Shown: piece by piece, positions 26,161 through 36,498 of the stretch
How positions within the stretch are numbered: position 1 is the first letter of the stretch
Layout: each line of letters starts with the position of its first letter
Source: CAXSBR01 sp964236495
GTDB taxonomy: Bacteria > Actinomycetota > Actinomycetes > Mycobacteriales > Jatrophihabitantaceae
DNA: 64,000 nt
Direction of reading: 5' to 3'
Assembly (NCBI GenBank): GCA_964236495.1
Contig: CAXSBR010000006.1
Location: 1-64,000 of the forward strand
Notes under the pieces: model-generated
What the model was told of the DNA's origin: nothing
The model's database searches: none
Seen by the model: only the letters and a program-made list of their open reading frames with translations
Program-made: the position numbers and the translations under genes

Positions 26161-26712
26161 GTGAAGGGTTTCCGCGCTCGACGGCCGCTGCAAGCAGCGA
26201 CGCTGCTTCGTCTAACGGTCGTCGGTGTCGCAGCGGGGGTTGTCGCTCTGCTGTGGCACGTGCTGTGGGGCACCCGGGGTGTGGGCGATGTTGCCGGTTA
26301 TGCCTTCGTCTATGCAGCGATCCTCCTCTTCGGGTATCGACGTGCTCGTCGAAGCGAACGCGATCCGGTGGGAGCCGGCGCCACTGTCGCGTCAGGGCCG
26401 CGGTGGCTACGTTGGGTGGTCTCGTTGTGGACGCCTCTGCCCGCCGGACACCGAATCTGGTTCACCCGGGCGCTGGTCGCTTTCGGTGTCACGTTGACGT
26501 GCGGACTCGTCGGCCTCGGCCTCGTTTTCGGCGGCTCGCAGTTGCAGTCCGTCCCAGGCGATCCAGGCCTGTACATCGTGATGGTCGGCGTGTGCGTCTT
26601 CTTCGTCGCCATGCCTGCGGAGTTGCTCACCGCCGTGTGCGTCGTTGCCGGCGCCTGGACCTATTGGCACTCTCGGGGAAGTGCTTCAGCAGGCACAGTC
26701 GCCAACGGTTAG
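26161..26712 (+). CDS. Hypothetical four-helix membrane protein
   Basis: A 183-residue unrecognised protein. It begins with a basic segment (KGFRARRPLQ) followed by about four hydrophobic stretches (LTVVGVAAGVVALLWHVLW, YAFVYAAILLFGY, ALVAFGVTLTCGLVGLGLVF, YIVMVGVCVFFVAMPAELLTAVCVVAGAW). GTG 26161 is chosen because upstream sequence does not look protein-coding and includes hairpin 26008-26053; no good ribosome-binding site is seen. It stands alone between two related hairpins. Coding status is likely but unproven. Confidence 0.5.
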   Translation: MKGFRARRPLQAATLLRLTVVGVAAGVVALLWHVLWGTRGVGDVAGYAFVYAAILLFGYRRARRSERDPVGAGATVASGPRWLRWVVSLWTPLPAGHRIWFTRALVAFGVTLTCGLVGLGLVFGGSQLQSVPGDPGLYIVMVGVCVFFVAMPAELLTAVCVVAGAWTYWHSRGSASAGTVANG

Positions 26713-26780
26713 AAGCCCGGTCACTGCACCCGTTTTGCGACGTCAAGTCAGCCGTAGCGCGACGACGCTGCGTCGGTCTG

Positions 26781-26827
26781 ACGAGTGGAAAGTTGGCCAC
26801 CGTAGAGGTGGCCAACTCTCCACTCGT
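26781..26827. repeat. Long hairpin (family 1, copy B)
   Basis: Two 20-base arms (ACGAGTGGAAAGTTGGCCAC and its complement with one mismatch) surround a 7-base loop. It shares the outer ACGAGTG/CACTCGT, the GTTGGC/GCCAAC core and the preceding TCTG with the copy at 26008. Differing bases in the arms mostly change in pairs. It lies between the converging ends of the membrane-protein gene and the MGH-type glucosidase gene. Confidence 0.85.
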
Positions 26828-26845
26828 TCGGCTAGGCCCGCCGGC

Positions 26846-29554
26846 CTACCGCCGGCAGATGAGGTGGGCGACCAACGCCGTCCACCCGGTCTGGTGCGTC
26901 GCGCCCAGGCCCTCGCCGGTGTCGCCGTCGAAGTACTCGCTGAACGTCACGTGCGCGCGCCAGAGAGGGTCGGCCGAGGCCTCGATGCGGGCGCCGTCCG
27001 ACGGTCGGGTACCAGCCGCCGACACCCGGAACAGCGAGATCAGCCGCTGGTCGAGGTCGTCGGCTGCCGCAGCGTAGGACAGAACAGGCCCGCCGGACGG
27101 CACGTCGATCGACGCACTCGGATCGTGCACCGCGAACACCCGCAGCGCCGAGGACAGCAGCACGTTCACCGGCATCCACACCGGCCCGCGCCAGTTCGAG
27201 TTGCCACCGAACAGGCCGGTAAGGGACTCGCCGGGCTCGTAGTCGATGGACAGTGACTGGCCGTCGACGGTCATGGTGAACGGCTCCCGATACACCGCCG
27301 ACAGTGAGCGCAGGCCATGGTCGGACAGGAACTCGGCCGGATCGAACACGCGCTGCAGCACCCGGTGCACCTGATCGGCGTCGAGCAGCGACAGCAGTAG
27401 ATGCATACCGGCCGCGTCGGACGTCGATACCAGGCCGTTCATCATCTCGGGGCGCCGCTTGGTCAGCCACCGCAACCGCGCGGTGAAGTCGGGCAGCAGC
27501 GACGTGACGTCGGGCTCGGCGACCGCGACGGCCAGCAGCGGCAGCAGACCCACCATCGATCGGACACGGATCCGGCGCACCGTGCCGTCGGGCTCGGACA
27601 GCAGGTCGTAGCAGAAGCCGTCCTGGTCGTCCCACAGGTGGACCCCGCCGGTGCCGAACGTCGTCACCGCGGTGGCGATGGCCAAGAAGTGCTCGAGGAA
27701 CTTCGTCGCCAGATCGTCCCAGACCGGGTCAACCCGAGCCAGTTCCCAGGCGATCTGGAGCATCGTCAGGCAGTAGAACGCCATCCACGCGGTGGCGTCG
27801 GCCTCCTCCAGCCGGTAGCCCGGCCCGAGGGAGGCGGACCGGTCGAACAGCCCGATGTTGTCCATGCCCAGAAAGCCGCCCTCGAACAGGTTCGAGCCGT
27901 CGGGGTCCTCGCGATTGACCCACCAGGAGAAATTCAGCAGCAGCTTGGTGAAGATGCGGATGAGGAAGTTCGTGTCGGTGCGCCCGGTGGTCAGGTACAC
28001 CTGCCAAGCTGCCCAGGCGTGCACCGGCGGATTGACGTCGCTGAACGACCACTCGTACGCGGGCAGCGCGCCGGCGGGATGCATCGCCCACTCGCGGCAC
28101 ATCAGCACCAGCTGGTCCTTGGCAAATGCCGGATCGACGTGGGCCAGGGCGACGCAGTGGAAGGCCAGGTCCCAAGCTGCGAACCACGGATACTCCCATT
28201 CGTCGGGCATCGAGATGACGTCGGCCAGCGCGACGTTCTCCCAGCCGACGTTGCGCCTTCCTGGCTCGCGTCGCTGCGGCGGGGGCGTCGGCTGCCCCGG
28301 ATCACCGGCCAGCCAGTCGCGCACGCTGTAGCGGTAGAGCTGCTTTCCCCACAGCAGGCCGGCGAACGCGCGCCGGGCGATGAAGCGGTCCTCCTCGGTA
28401 GTCGCTTCGGGCAGAACCCTCGCGTAGAAGGCGTCGGCCTCAGCGCGACGGTCGGCCAGGATGGCGTCGAAGCCGGTTCCGAACGTGTGTGCATCCGGCT
28501 CTTGTTTCTGCAGCCGAAGTCGCACTCGTACCGTCGCACCCGGCGCTACGGAGTCGAAGTGGTACCAGAACGCGGCCTTGGTGCCGGTGCCGTCGGTGTG
28601 GGTCGCGCCGGCCTGACCGCGCACCACTGTGGCGTCGATGCCGTCCTTGACGTACCGGCTCGCATTTTCGGCGACGCCGAACAGGTCGACCAGGTTGCTC
28701 TCGTTGTCGCAGATCAGCACCGGCGGCGGCTGCGCGCCCCCGGCAGCGCCATTCGCCTCGGCAGCCACGGCAGCCCCGACGGCCTCGGCGGCCAGGACGT
28801 AGGTACCCAGCAGCCCGTGCTCGCAGCGCACCGCGGCGACGTGCTCGACGGCCAGCTCGGCGTCGGTAACTGGTGTCAGCGACGGGCGCCGGTCGTCGCT
28901 GCCCCACGCCCAGGTGTTGCGGAACCAGATCTGGGGCAACAGGTGCAGGGGTGCGGCGTCAGGGCCGTGGTTGGTCGCCTCGATGACGATGCAGACGTCG
29001 TCTGGTGCGGCCTTGGCGTAGGTGGTCTGGACGTCGAAGAACCGGTTATCCTCCAGGATTCCGGTGTCGGCCAGCTCGAATTCGCGGTCCTCGCGGCTGC
29101 GGTGCCCGTTTGCAGTGCGCAGCTGCTCGTAGGGATACGCGGCCTGCGGATACCGGTACAGCCACTGCATCCAGGAGTGCGTCGGCGTGCCGTCCAGTGC
29201 CCAGAAGTACTCCTTGACGTCCTCGCCGTGGTTGCCTTCGCCGTTGGTCAAGCCGAACAGCCGCTCCTTCAGGATCGGGTCCTGGCCGTTCCACAGGGCG
29301 ACGCCGACGTTGAGGAAGCCGAACCGGTCGCAGATGCCGCCCAGGCCGTCCTCGCCCCAGCGGTAGGCGCGCTGTCGGGCCTGGTCGAACGGGAGGTACG
29401 CCCAGGCGTCGCCGTCGGCGGAGTAGTCCTCACGCACGGTGCCCCACTGGCGCCCGGACAGGTAGGGCCCCCACTGCCGCCACGGGCTGTCGGCCGACGG
29501 CGCCTCGGCCAGACGGGCGTGCTCGGGCGTGGGCGGCGTCGGCTCATCTGTCAT
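26846..29554 (-). CDS. GH63/MGH-type glucosidase
   Basis: A 902-residue protein of the mannosylglycerate-hydrolase/GH63-like group: an N-terminal beta-sandwich and a C-terminal (alpha/alpha)6 barrel. Recognisable segments are EYFWALDGTPTHSWMQWLYRYPQ, YEWSFSDVNPPVHAWAAW (catalytic Asp region), FEGGFLGMDNIGLFDRS, GGNSNWRGPVWMPVN and THQTGWTALV. The family hydrolyses glucosylglycerate-like or other alpha-glucosides in the cytoplasm. It converges on the orphan membrane-protein gene and is not obviously in an operon. ATG 29554 is the only start that precedes the conserved region. Confidence 0.88.
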   Translation of the reverse strand: MTDEPTPPTPEHARLAEAPSADSPWRQWGPYLSGRQWGTVREDYSADGDAWAYLPFDQARQRAYRWGEDGLGGICDRFGFLNVGVALWNGQDPILKERLFGLTNGEGNHGEDVKEYFWALDGTPTHSWMQWLYRYPQAAYPYEQLRTANGHRSREDREFELADTGILEDNRFFDVQTTYAKAAPDDVCIVIEATNHGPDAAPLHLLPQIWFRNTWAWGSDDRRPSLTPVTDAELAVEHVAAVRCEHGLLGTYVLAAEAVGAAVAAEANGAAGGAQPPPVLICDNESNLVDLFGVAENASRYVKDGIDATVVRGQAGATHTDGTGTKAAFWYHFDSVAPGATVRVRLRLQKQEPDAHTFGTGFDAILADRRAEADAFYARVLPEATTEEDRFIARRAFAGLLWGKQLYRYSVRDWLAGDPGQPTPPPQRREPGRRNVGWENVALADVISMPDEWEYPWFAAWDLAFHCVALAHVDPAFAKDQLVLMCREWAMHPAGALPAYEWSFSDVNPPVHAWAAWQVYLTTGRTDTNFLIRIFTKLLLNFSWWVNREDPDGSNLFEGGFLGMDNIGLFDRSASLGPGYRLEEADATAWMAFYCLTMLQIAWELARVDPVWDDLATKFLEHFLAIATAVTTFGTGGVHLWDDQDGFCYDLLSEPDGTVRRIRVRSMVGLLPLLAVAVAEPDVTSLLPDFTARLRWLTKRRPEMMNGLVSTSDAAGMHLLLSLLDADQVHRVLQRVFDPAEFLSDHGLRSLSAVYREPFTMTVDGQSLSIDYEPGESLTGLFGGNSNWRGPVWMPVNVLLSSALRVFAVHDPSASIDVPSGGPVLSYAAAADDLDQRLISLFRVSAAGTRPSDGARIEASADPLWRAHVTFSEYFDGDTGEGLGATHQTGWTALVAHLICRR

Positions 29555-29771
29555 GCCGGAAACGGTAAGCCAGGCAGTGAACGCGGTCACTGTGCACACC
29601 GTTTTGGGGGCCGCGCGCCGTTGGCAGCCGGCCAGCGCCAGCTGGGTTGACGCCCACCGAACGTCGACGGGCTGTGGCACCCTGAGATCGGGCTGACGGA
29701 TCTGCACTGCCCGCTCAGCACGACGAGTTTCTGCGCGGCGGCCGGGGCGTCCACACCGAAGGAGCACCACG

Positions 29772-30056
29772 ATGAGCTGGCTGGATCGCGGCCGAGACCG
29801 GCTGCAAGAGTTGGGCAAGCAGGCCGAGCCGCGCTCGGAGCAGATCCGGGAGGAGGCCGGCCCCCGGCTGCAGGCCGCCCGCACGTCGGCGGAGAAGGCC
29901 GGGTTGTCGGTTCGATCGCGTATGGACGAGATCTCCCGCGCCTTCCGCGAGGGCGCCGAGGGCGACGACGACGCGAGCGCAACTAACGGTGCCGCCGGGT
30001 CGACAGCGCCGAGCACTGATGCGACGCCGACGCCGCCGGTTCCTGACCGCCCCTGA
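29772..30056 (+). CDS. Small amphipathic hypothetical protein
   Basis: A 94-residue protein. Residues 1-60 form one long charged helix (SWLDRGRDRLQELGKQAEPRS..., with alternating Arg/Glu), followed by a Ser/Thr/Pro-rich tail ending TPPVPDRP. It has a clear GAAGGAG site 7 bases before the ATG. No cysteine, signal peptide or membrane span. The helix resembles small stress-type or YtxH-like helical proteins, but I do not recognise the family. Confidence 0.6.
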   Translation: MSWLDRGRDRLQELGKQAEPRSEQIREEAGPRLQAARTSAEKAGLSVRSRMDEISRAFREGAEGDDDASATNGAAGSTAPSTDATPTPPVPDRP

Positions 30057-30077
30057 TGGATCCGCAGGGGCTCGCGC

Positions 30078-30479
30078 TTACCGGCTGCGGGCGTCGTAGC
30101 TGGTGCGGGCCGCGTTGATATTGGGCATCGACGACTCCAGCACATCGATCAGAGCCTTCAACTGTGCTGCCACCTGCGAGCCGAGCGCGGTGAGCGAATA
30201 CTCCACCCGTGGTGGAATCGTGGTGACCACATCACGGGTGACCAGGCCGTCGCGCTCCAGCGCCTGCAGCGACTGGGACAGCATCTTCTCACTTACCCCG
30301 TCGACGCGACGGCGCAGCGCGTTGAACCGGTAGTTGCCTTCGGTCAGCGCCAGCAGCGCCAGCGTTCCCCACTTGCTGCCCACGTTCTCCAGCGCCTCGC
30401 GCGAGGGGCAGTGCCGGCTGAAGACGTCGGCGATCAGCTGATCCACCGTGTCTCGCGGCGCAGCAATCGTCTCGGTCAC
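30078..30479 (-). CDS. HxlR-family transcriptional regulator
   Basis: A 133-residue winged-helix regulator (CPSREALENVGSKWGTLALLALTEGNYRFNALRRRVDGVSEKMLSQSLQALERDGLVTR, then PPRVEYSLTALG). The N-terminal Cys before SREAL matches redox- or quinone-sensing HxlR/YodB-type proteins. GTG 30479 starts the conserved part; a TTG 20 codons upstream is the alternative. It is divergent from an NAD(P)-binding reductase, the classical HxlR arrangement in which the regulator represses its neighbour. Confidence 0.9.
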   Translation of the reverse strand: MTETIAAPRDTVDQLIADVFSRHCPSREALENVGSKWGTLALLALTEGNYRFNALRRRVDGVSEKMLSQSLQALERDGLVTRDVVTTIPPRVEYSLTALGSQVAAQLKALIDVLESSMPNINAARTSYDARSR

Positions 30480-30568
30480 AGTCCTATCATACCGCGCTTG
30501 CCGGTTGTCATGCGCTGTGTAATAGTTAGTGCTTGCCAACCGAAACCGCGATCACCAGGAGAAGCACT

Positions 30569-31429
30569 ATGTACGCAGTAACCGGAGCGAGCGGCCACCT
30601 CGGCCGTCTCGTCGTCGAAGCCTTGCTCGATCGCGGCGTTTCCGCCGCGCAGATCGTCGCCATCGCACGTACGCCGGGAAAGGTCGACGATCTGGCCGAA
30701 CGCGGCGTCGTCGTCCGGTCAGGCGATTACGATCAGCCCGACACCCTGGTCGATGCTCTTGCCGGCGTCGACTCTGTCCTGCTGGTCTCGGGCTCCGAGC
30801 TGGGCCAGCGACTGGCCCAGCACACCGCCGTCATCGATGCCGCGAAGGCCGCAGGTGTTTCCCGCGTCGTTTACACCAGCTTGTTGCGCGCGGACACGTC
30901 CACCAGCGTGCTCGCCCCGGAACACCTCGCTACCGAGCAGGTATTGAAGGCGTCGGGTCTGGGCTACACGATTCTGCGCAACGGCTGGTACTTCGAGAAC
31001 TACACCGCCTCGGTCGGGCAGTTCCTGCAGTACGGCGCGGTCACCGGCTCGGCCGGCCTGACCCCGTTCAACGCCGCGGCCCGTGCCGACTACGCCGCCG
31101 CCGCGGCCGCCGTTCTTACCGAGGGCGGGCGCGACAACGCCGTCTACGAACTCGGCGGAACGTCGCTGACGATGGCCGACATCGCCGCGGCGGTCGGGCA
31201 GGCCGGTGGCAAGGACATCCCATATACGACCGTGACCGACGACGAGTACCGGGCTATCCTGCTCGGCGCCGGCGTTCCCGCGGGTTACGCCGATTTGATC
31301 GTCGACATCGACCGGACCACTCGAGCGGGCGAGTTGAACACCGACAGCACGGCACTGGCCGATTTGGTCGGGCGCCCGCTCACGCCGTTGGCCGACGTCG
31401 TCAAGGCCGCGGTCGCCGATCTGAGCTGA
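30569..31429 (+). CDS. NAD(P)H-binding NmrA/QorB-like reductase
   Basis: A 286-residue atypical short-chain dehydrogenase (MYAVTGASGHLGRLVVEALL; YTILRNGWYFENY). It resembles NAD(P)H:quinone oxidoreductase type 2 (QorB/YtfG). It probably reduces quinones or related electrophiles in the cytoplasm. AGGAG precedes the ATG at 30569. The gap to the divergent HxlR gene (30480-30568) holds the shared promoter; TGTAATAGTTAGTGCTTGCC at 30518-30537 is AT-rich for this genome and a candidate for the regulator site. Confidence 0.88.
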   Translation: MYAVTGASGHLGRLVVEALLDRGVSAAQIVAIARTPGKVDDLAERGVVVRSGDYDQPDTLVDALAGVDSVLLVSGSELGQRLAQHTAVIDAAKAAGVSRVVYTSLLRADTSTSVLAPEHLATEQVLKASGLGYTILRNGWYFENYTASVGQFLQYGAVTGSAGLTPFNAAARADYAAAAAAVLTEGGRDNAVYELGGTSLTMADIAAAVGQAGGKDIPYTTVTDDEYRAILLGAGVPAGYADLIVDIDRTTRAGELNTDSTALADLVGRPLTPLADVVKAAVADLS

Positions 31430-31500
31430 CTCAGCGCCGCTGGAGCTGCCCCTGCCGTCGTCGGTCTCCGCTGTGTCGGTGGGGGTAGCGTGGCCCGGTT

Positions 31501-33648
31501 GTGAGCGCTTCCGACGACAGCCCGGTTCCACCGGAACTCACGGCGGAGCGCGAACATCTCGAGCTGGCGCGCCGGTGCCTGGTGATGATGCGCCAGGGCG
31601 CCGATGCGCTGGCCGACTATGGCGTCGACGCGTTGGCCAGTGAGAGCCTGGGCCGGCTGCGCTCCCAACGGCTGGCGGCGTTGACCTTCGACGCCGAAGT
31701 GCCGCCGTTCTTCGGCCGCACCGACCGCGACGACGCCTCCGACGGCCGAGGCGACGCCGCGCGGGTAGCTTCTGAGCGCGGTGTTGCCGGGCGAAGCGCC
31801 GCCCGGGAGGGCCGCACAGATAGCGGCGACATCGCGCGGGCAAACACAGAAGAGCTGCACATAGGGCGCCGCCACATTCGTGACGCGCAGCTCAACCCCG
31901 TCGTCATCGACTGGCGCGCGCCGATCGCCCGGCCGTTCTACCGCGCAACACCGGCGGCGAGGATGGGCGTCACGCTGCGCCGCCGGTTCGGCTTCCGCGA
32001 CGGCGCGCTGTCGTCGTATGAAGACGAGCATCTCGACCTCGGTGAGCGGCTGGGCCTGGATTCCCAGCTGCTACGCGAGGAGATCGAGCGTCCGCGCGTC
32101 GGGCCGATGCGCGACATCGTGTCCACCATCCAGCCCGACCAGGACGACCTTGTGCGCGCCGACCTCGACACCTCCCTGTGCATCCAGGGGTCACCAGGGA
32201 CAGGCAAGACCGCCGTCGGCCTGCACCGCGCGGCCTATCTGCTCTACTCCTACCCGCAGCGGCTGCGGCGCACGGGCGTGCTCGTCGTCGGTCCCAACGA
32301 CGTCTTCCTCCACTACATCGCCCAGGTGCTGCCTGCGTTGGGTGAGGGCGGCATCGCCCAGGCCACCGTCGAGGATCTCGTCGGAGTCGAACGCTCGACG
32401 CAGGTCGGAGGCACCGACAGCCCCGCCGCGGCGGTACTCAAAGGCGACGCGCGCATGGCGGGCGTGCTGGCGCGGGCAGTGCAGTCGCACATCCGCAAAC
32501 CCGTCGACGACGTCGTGGTGGTACTGAGCACTACCGGATCGGGCGTTGCGGCGACCAAGGATGCGGCAGCGCAGCCTGCAGCAGGCCGGCGCTACCGGAT
32601 CGGGGCGCACTCGGTGCGTCGCTACGTCGATGACGCGCGGCGTGAGTTCCTGGCCGGAGAGCTGCGCTGGAACGCAGCGCGCGATCGGTTGCGGCGCCAG
32701 ATTGCCGAGGACGTGCGTCGCCAGCGCGAGGCCGTCGGCGGCGCCCCGACCGACGCCGAGACCCGCAAGCTGGCCAATTCCGCGGCGGTCAAGCAGGCCG
32801 TCGAAGCGGTCTGGCCGACGCTGAGCGCACCGGCGTTGCTGACCCGCCTCTACACCGACGAGGGGTTCCGGGCCCGCGCCACCGGAGCATTCAGCCCAGA
32901 CGAAGCGGGGCTGTTGGCATGGCAGTTGCCGCCTAGAACAGCGAAGGCGCCCCGCTGGACGGCCGCGGATCATGTGCTCCTCGACGAGCTGGCCGGCTTG
33001 CTCGACGGCGTGGACTCCTTCGTCCATGTCGTGGTCGACGAGGCCCAGGACCTGTCGGCGATGCAGTGTCGAGCCGTCGCCCGGCGCAGCGTGCGCGGAT
33101 CGATCACGGTGCTGGGGGATCTGGCGCAGGCAACGACGCCATGGGCGCCGGGCTCGTGGACGGCCACGCTCGGGCATCTGGGCAAGCCCGCCGCCGAGGT
33201 TCGGGCATTGACGGTCGGATACCGGGTGCCCGAGGAAGTGCTGACGGTGGCCAACCGGCTGCTGCGCCACATCGCGCCCGAGCTGCTGCCCGCGTCGTCA
33301 GTGCGCCGGGGTGAGCACGAGATCGACTACCGCGGCCGGTCGGAGCTGGTCGCTGCGGTGGCCAACGCGTTGTCCTACGACGGGTCGGTGGGCGTGCTGG
33401 TGCCCGCCGCACAGCTGGTCGCGATCCGGGCCGACCTCGCCGGTACCGACGAGCGGGTGACGGTGGTGGCCGCCGACCAGGCCAAGGGCCTGGAGTTCGA
33501 CTCGGTGATCGTCGTCGAACCAGCTGCGATCGTCGACACTGAAGACGACCGCCGCAACGGCCTGCGCCGGCTCTACGTGGTGCTGACCCGCGCCGTCTCC
33601 CGCCTGTACGTACTCCATGACATGCCGCTGCCCGTGGAGCTGGCCTGA
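31501..33648 (+). CDS. helR: HelD/HelR-like superfamily 1 helicase, RNA polymerase recycling factor
   Basis: A 715-residue UvrD/Rep-related ATPase. An N-terminal coiled-coil arm (ELTAEREHLELARRCL...) precedes the conserved VVIDWRAPIARPFYRA, Walker A GSPGTGKTAV (~residue 235), Walker B DEAQDLSAMQ and the C-terminal DQAKGLEFDSVIVVEP and RRLYVVLTRAVSRLYVLHD. HelD proteins remove RNA polymerase from stalled complexes; the actinobacterial HelR branch can protect it from rifamycins. Residues ~78-120 are a low-complexity Arg/Gly/Asp-rich insertion. GTG start at 31501; it stands alone, so there is no operon support for the HelD versus HelR choice. Confidence 0.85.
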   Translation: MSASDDSPVPPELTAEREHLELARRCLVMMRQGADALADYGVDALASESLGRLRSQRLAALTFDAEVPPFFGRTDRDDASDGRGDAARVASERGVAGRSAAREGRTDSGDIARANTEELHIGRRHIRDAQLNPVVIDWRAPIARPFYRATPAARMGVTLRRRFGFRDGALSSYEDEHLDLGERLGLDSQLLREEIERPRVGPMRDIVSTIQPDQDDLVRADLDTSLCIQGSPGTGKTAVGLHRAAYLLYSYPQRLRRTGVLVVGPNDVFLHYIAQVLPALGEGGIAQATVEDLVGVERSTQVGGTDSPAAAVLKGDARMAGVLARAVQSHIRKPVDDVVVVLSTTGSGVAATKDAAAQPAAGRRYRIGAHSVRRYVDDARREFLAGELRWNAARDRLRRQIAEDVRRQREAVGGAPTDAETRKLANSAAVKQAVEAVWPTLSAPALLTRLYTDEGFRARATGAFSPDEAGLLAWQLPPRTAKAPRWTAADHVLLDELAGLLDGVDSFVHVVVDEAQDLSAMQCRAVARRSVRGSITVLGDLAQATTPWAPGSWTATLGHLGKPAAEVRALTVGYRVPEEVLTVANRLLRHIAPELLPASSVRRGEHEIDYRGRSELVAAVANALSYDGSVGVLVPAAQLVAIRADLAGTDERVTVVAADQAKGLEFDSVIVVEPAAIVDTEDDRRNGLRRLYVVLTRAVSRLYVLHDMPLPVELA

Positions 33649-33681
33649 CCGGCAAGGATGAAACGGGGCGAGAATGAACCC

Positions 33682-34713
33682 ATGAAGGCGCTGTTCAAGC
33701 CCGAGCCAGGGCCCGGCTTGGCATGGGCGGAGCGCCCCGAACCCGAGGCCGGCCCGGGTGAGGTCAAGATCCGCGTGCTGCGCACCGGCATCTGCGGCAC
33801 CGACCTGCACCTCCAGGCCTGGGACCCGTGGGCGTCGTCGGAGGTCGCGGCGCCGCTGATTCCCGGGCACGAGTTCTTCGGCGAGATTGTCGCGGTGGGT
33901 GCCGGCGTCGAGCACGTCGACGTCGGCGACCGGGTATCGGGCGAGGGTCACATCGTCTGCGGCTTCTGTCGCAACTGTCGCGCCGGACGTCGCCAGATGT
34001 GCAAAAACATGCGCTCGGTGGGCGTGCACCGCGACGGCGCGTTCGCGCAGTTCGTCGTCGTTCCGGCGAGCAACGTCTGGGTACAGCCAGCCGATCTCGA
34101 CCCGGACCTGGGCGCGATCTTCGATCCGTTCGGCAATGCCGTGCACACCGCGCTGAGCTTTCCGATGGTGGGCGAGGACGTGCTGGTCACGGGCGCCGGC
34201 CCGATAGGTCTGATGGCCGCTGCGGTGGCCAAGCATGCGGGCGCCCGGTTCGTCGTGGTCACCGACGTCAGTCCGATCCGCCTGCAGCTGGCGCGCCGGA
34301 TGGGTGCCGACCTGGCCGTCGACGTGTCGGTCGACTCGGTGGAGCAGGCGCAGCGCGAGCTGGGCATGCGCGAGGGCTTCGACGTCGGGTTGGAGATGTC
34401 GGGCCAGCCCAGGGCGCTGGCGCAGCTGATCGACAACATGAACCACGGCGGTCGGGTCGCGGTGCTGGGTCTGCCGGCCGAACCGTTCGCCCTGGACGTC
34501 GCCAAGATCGTCACCCACATGCTGACGATCCGAGGCGTCTACGGCCGGGAGATGTTCGAGACCTGGTACGCCATGAGCGCGCTGCTGCGCAGCGGCCTGG
34601 ACATCTCTGCCGTGATTACCGACCGTTTCTCCGCGCCGGACTGGGAGCAGGCGTTCGCCACGGCTCGGGCCGGCGCGGCAGGCAAAGTGGTACTCGACTG
34701 GTCGAACGTCTGA
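33682..34713 (+). CDS. tdh: L-threonine 3-dehydrogenase
   Basis: A 343-residue zinc-dependent MDR enzyme that oxidises L-threonine to 2-amino-3-ketobutyrate with NAD+. It shows the catalytic-zinc Cys in GICGTDLHL (~38), GHEFFGEI, the structural-zinc cysteines in CGFCRNCRAGRRQMCKN, the specificity segment FDPFGNAVHTAL and the Rossmann motif VTGAGPIGLMAAAVAK. Length matches E. coli Tdh (341). The ATG at 33682 is chosen over one 8 codons upstream on family length. The next gene, kbl, completes threonine breakdown. Confidence 0.96.
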   Translation: MKALFKPEPGPGLAWAERPEPEAGPGEVKIRVLRTGICGTDLHLQAWDPWASSEVAAPLIPGHEFFGEIVAVGAGVEHVDVGDRVSGEGHIVCGFCRNCRAGRRQMCKNMRSVGVHRDGAFAQFVVVPASNVWVQPADLDPDLGAIFDPFGNAVHTALSFPMVGEDVLVTGAGPIGLMAAAVAKHAGARFVVVTDVSPIRLQLARRMGADLAVDVSVDSVEQAQRELGMREGFDVGLEMSGQPRALAQLIDNMNHGGRVAVLGLPAEPFALDVAKIVTHMLTIRGVYGREMFETWYAMSALLRSGLDISAVITDRFSAPDWEQAFATARAGAAGKVVLDWSNV

Positions 34714-34739
34714 ACACTCGATCGCAGGGAAGGACTCGC

Positions 34740-35915
<1,176 letters not shown>

Positions 35916-35921
35916 GCACAC

Positions 35922-36362
35922 GTGCGCATCGACGACGATCGGGGCTTGGCCGAAGCCGAAGTGATGGCGCTGTATGACTCGGTGGGCTGGACCGAGTACA
36001 CCGCCAAGCCGGCCAAGCTCATGCGCGGGATCGCCGGGTCGCACCTGGTGCTGGCCGCCCGCGACGACGCCGGCAGGCTGCTGGGCCTTCTCCGCACGGT
36101 CTCCGACGGCGCCACTGTCTGCTACGTACAGGACCTGCTCGTCGACCCTGCGGCCCAGCGGCAGGGAATCGGCCGGGCTCTGCTCAGCGAAGTGCTGCGC
36201 CGATATGCCACCTGCCCGTTCGTCCTGCTCAGCACCGAGCACGCGGACTCCCCTGGCGGGGCCACCTCGCATCCGTTCTACCGCTCGCTGGGCTTCGTCG
36301 AGCATGTCGAGCAGAAGATGGTGACCTTCGGCATGCCGCTGACCCGCGACCTGCCCGACTGA
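35922..36362 (+). CDS. GNAT-family N-acetyltransferase
   Basis: A 146-residue GNAT protein with the acetyl-CoA loop in VQDLLVDPAAQRQGIGRALLSEV and a C-terminal HPFYRSLGFVEH. The GTG start is 6 bases after the kbl stop, so it is probably co-transcribed with tdh-kbl. Substrate unknown; the region between conserved motifs B and C does not point to a known target. Confidence 0.88.
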   Translation: MRIDDDRGLAEAEVMALYDSVGWTEYTAKPAKLMRGIAGSHLVLAARDDAGRLLGLLRTVSDGATVCYVQDLLVDPAAQRQGIGRALLSEVLRRYATCPFVLLSTEHADSPGGATSHPFYRSLGFVEHVEQKMVTFGMPLTRDLPD

Positions 36363-36386
36363 GGCAGCGCACGCCGGCGCCGTCGG

Positions 36387-36428
36387 TTTTGGCGGCGCAG
36401 ACATCTATGCGATGTCCTGCCGCCAAAA
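36387..36428. terminator. Long palindrome after the tdh-kbl-GNAT unit, likely bidirectional terminator
   Basis: Arms TTTTGGCGGCGCAGACATC and GATGTCCTGCCGCCAAAA pair over about 17 positions around a 5-base loop. The A- and T-rich ends would give a U-tract in either direction. It lies 25 bases after the GNAT stop. Its near-perfect symmetry also fits a dispersed intergenic repeat. Confidence 0.6.
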
Positions 36429-36498
36429 GCGAGTCCCATAGCGACGGCTGGGGACGGACCGCCGAAACGGGGCTCGGCGGACGGCTACGGTGACGGCC

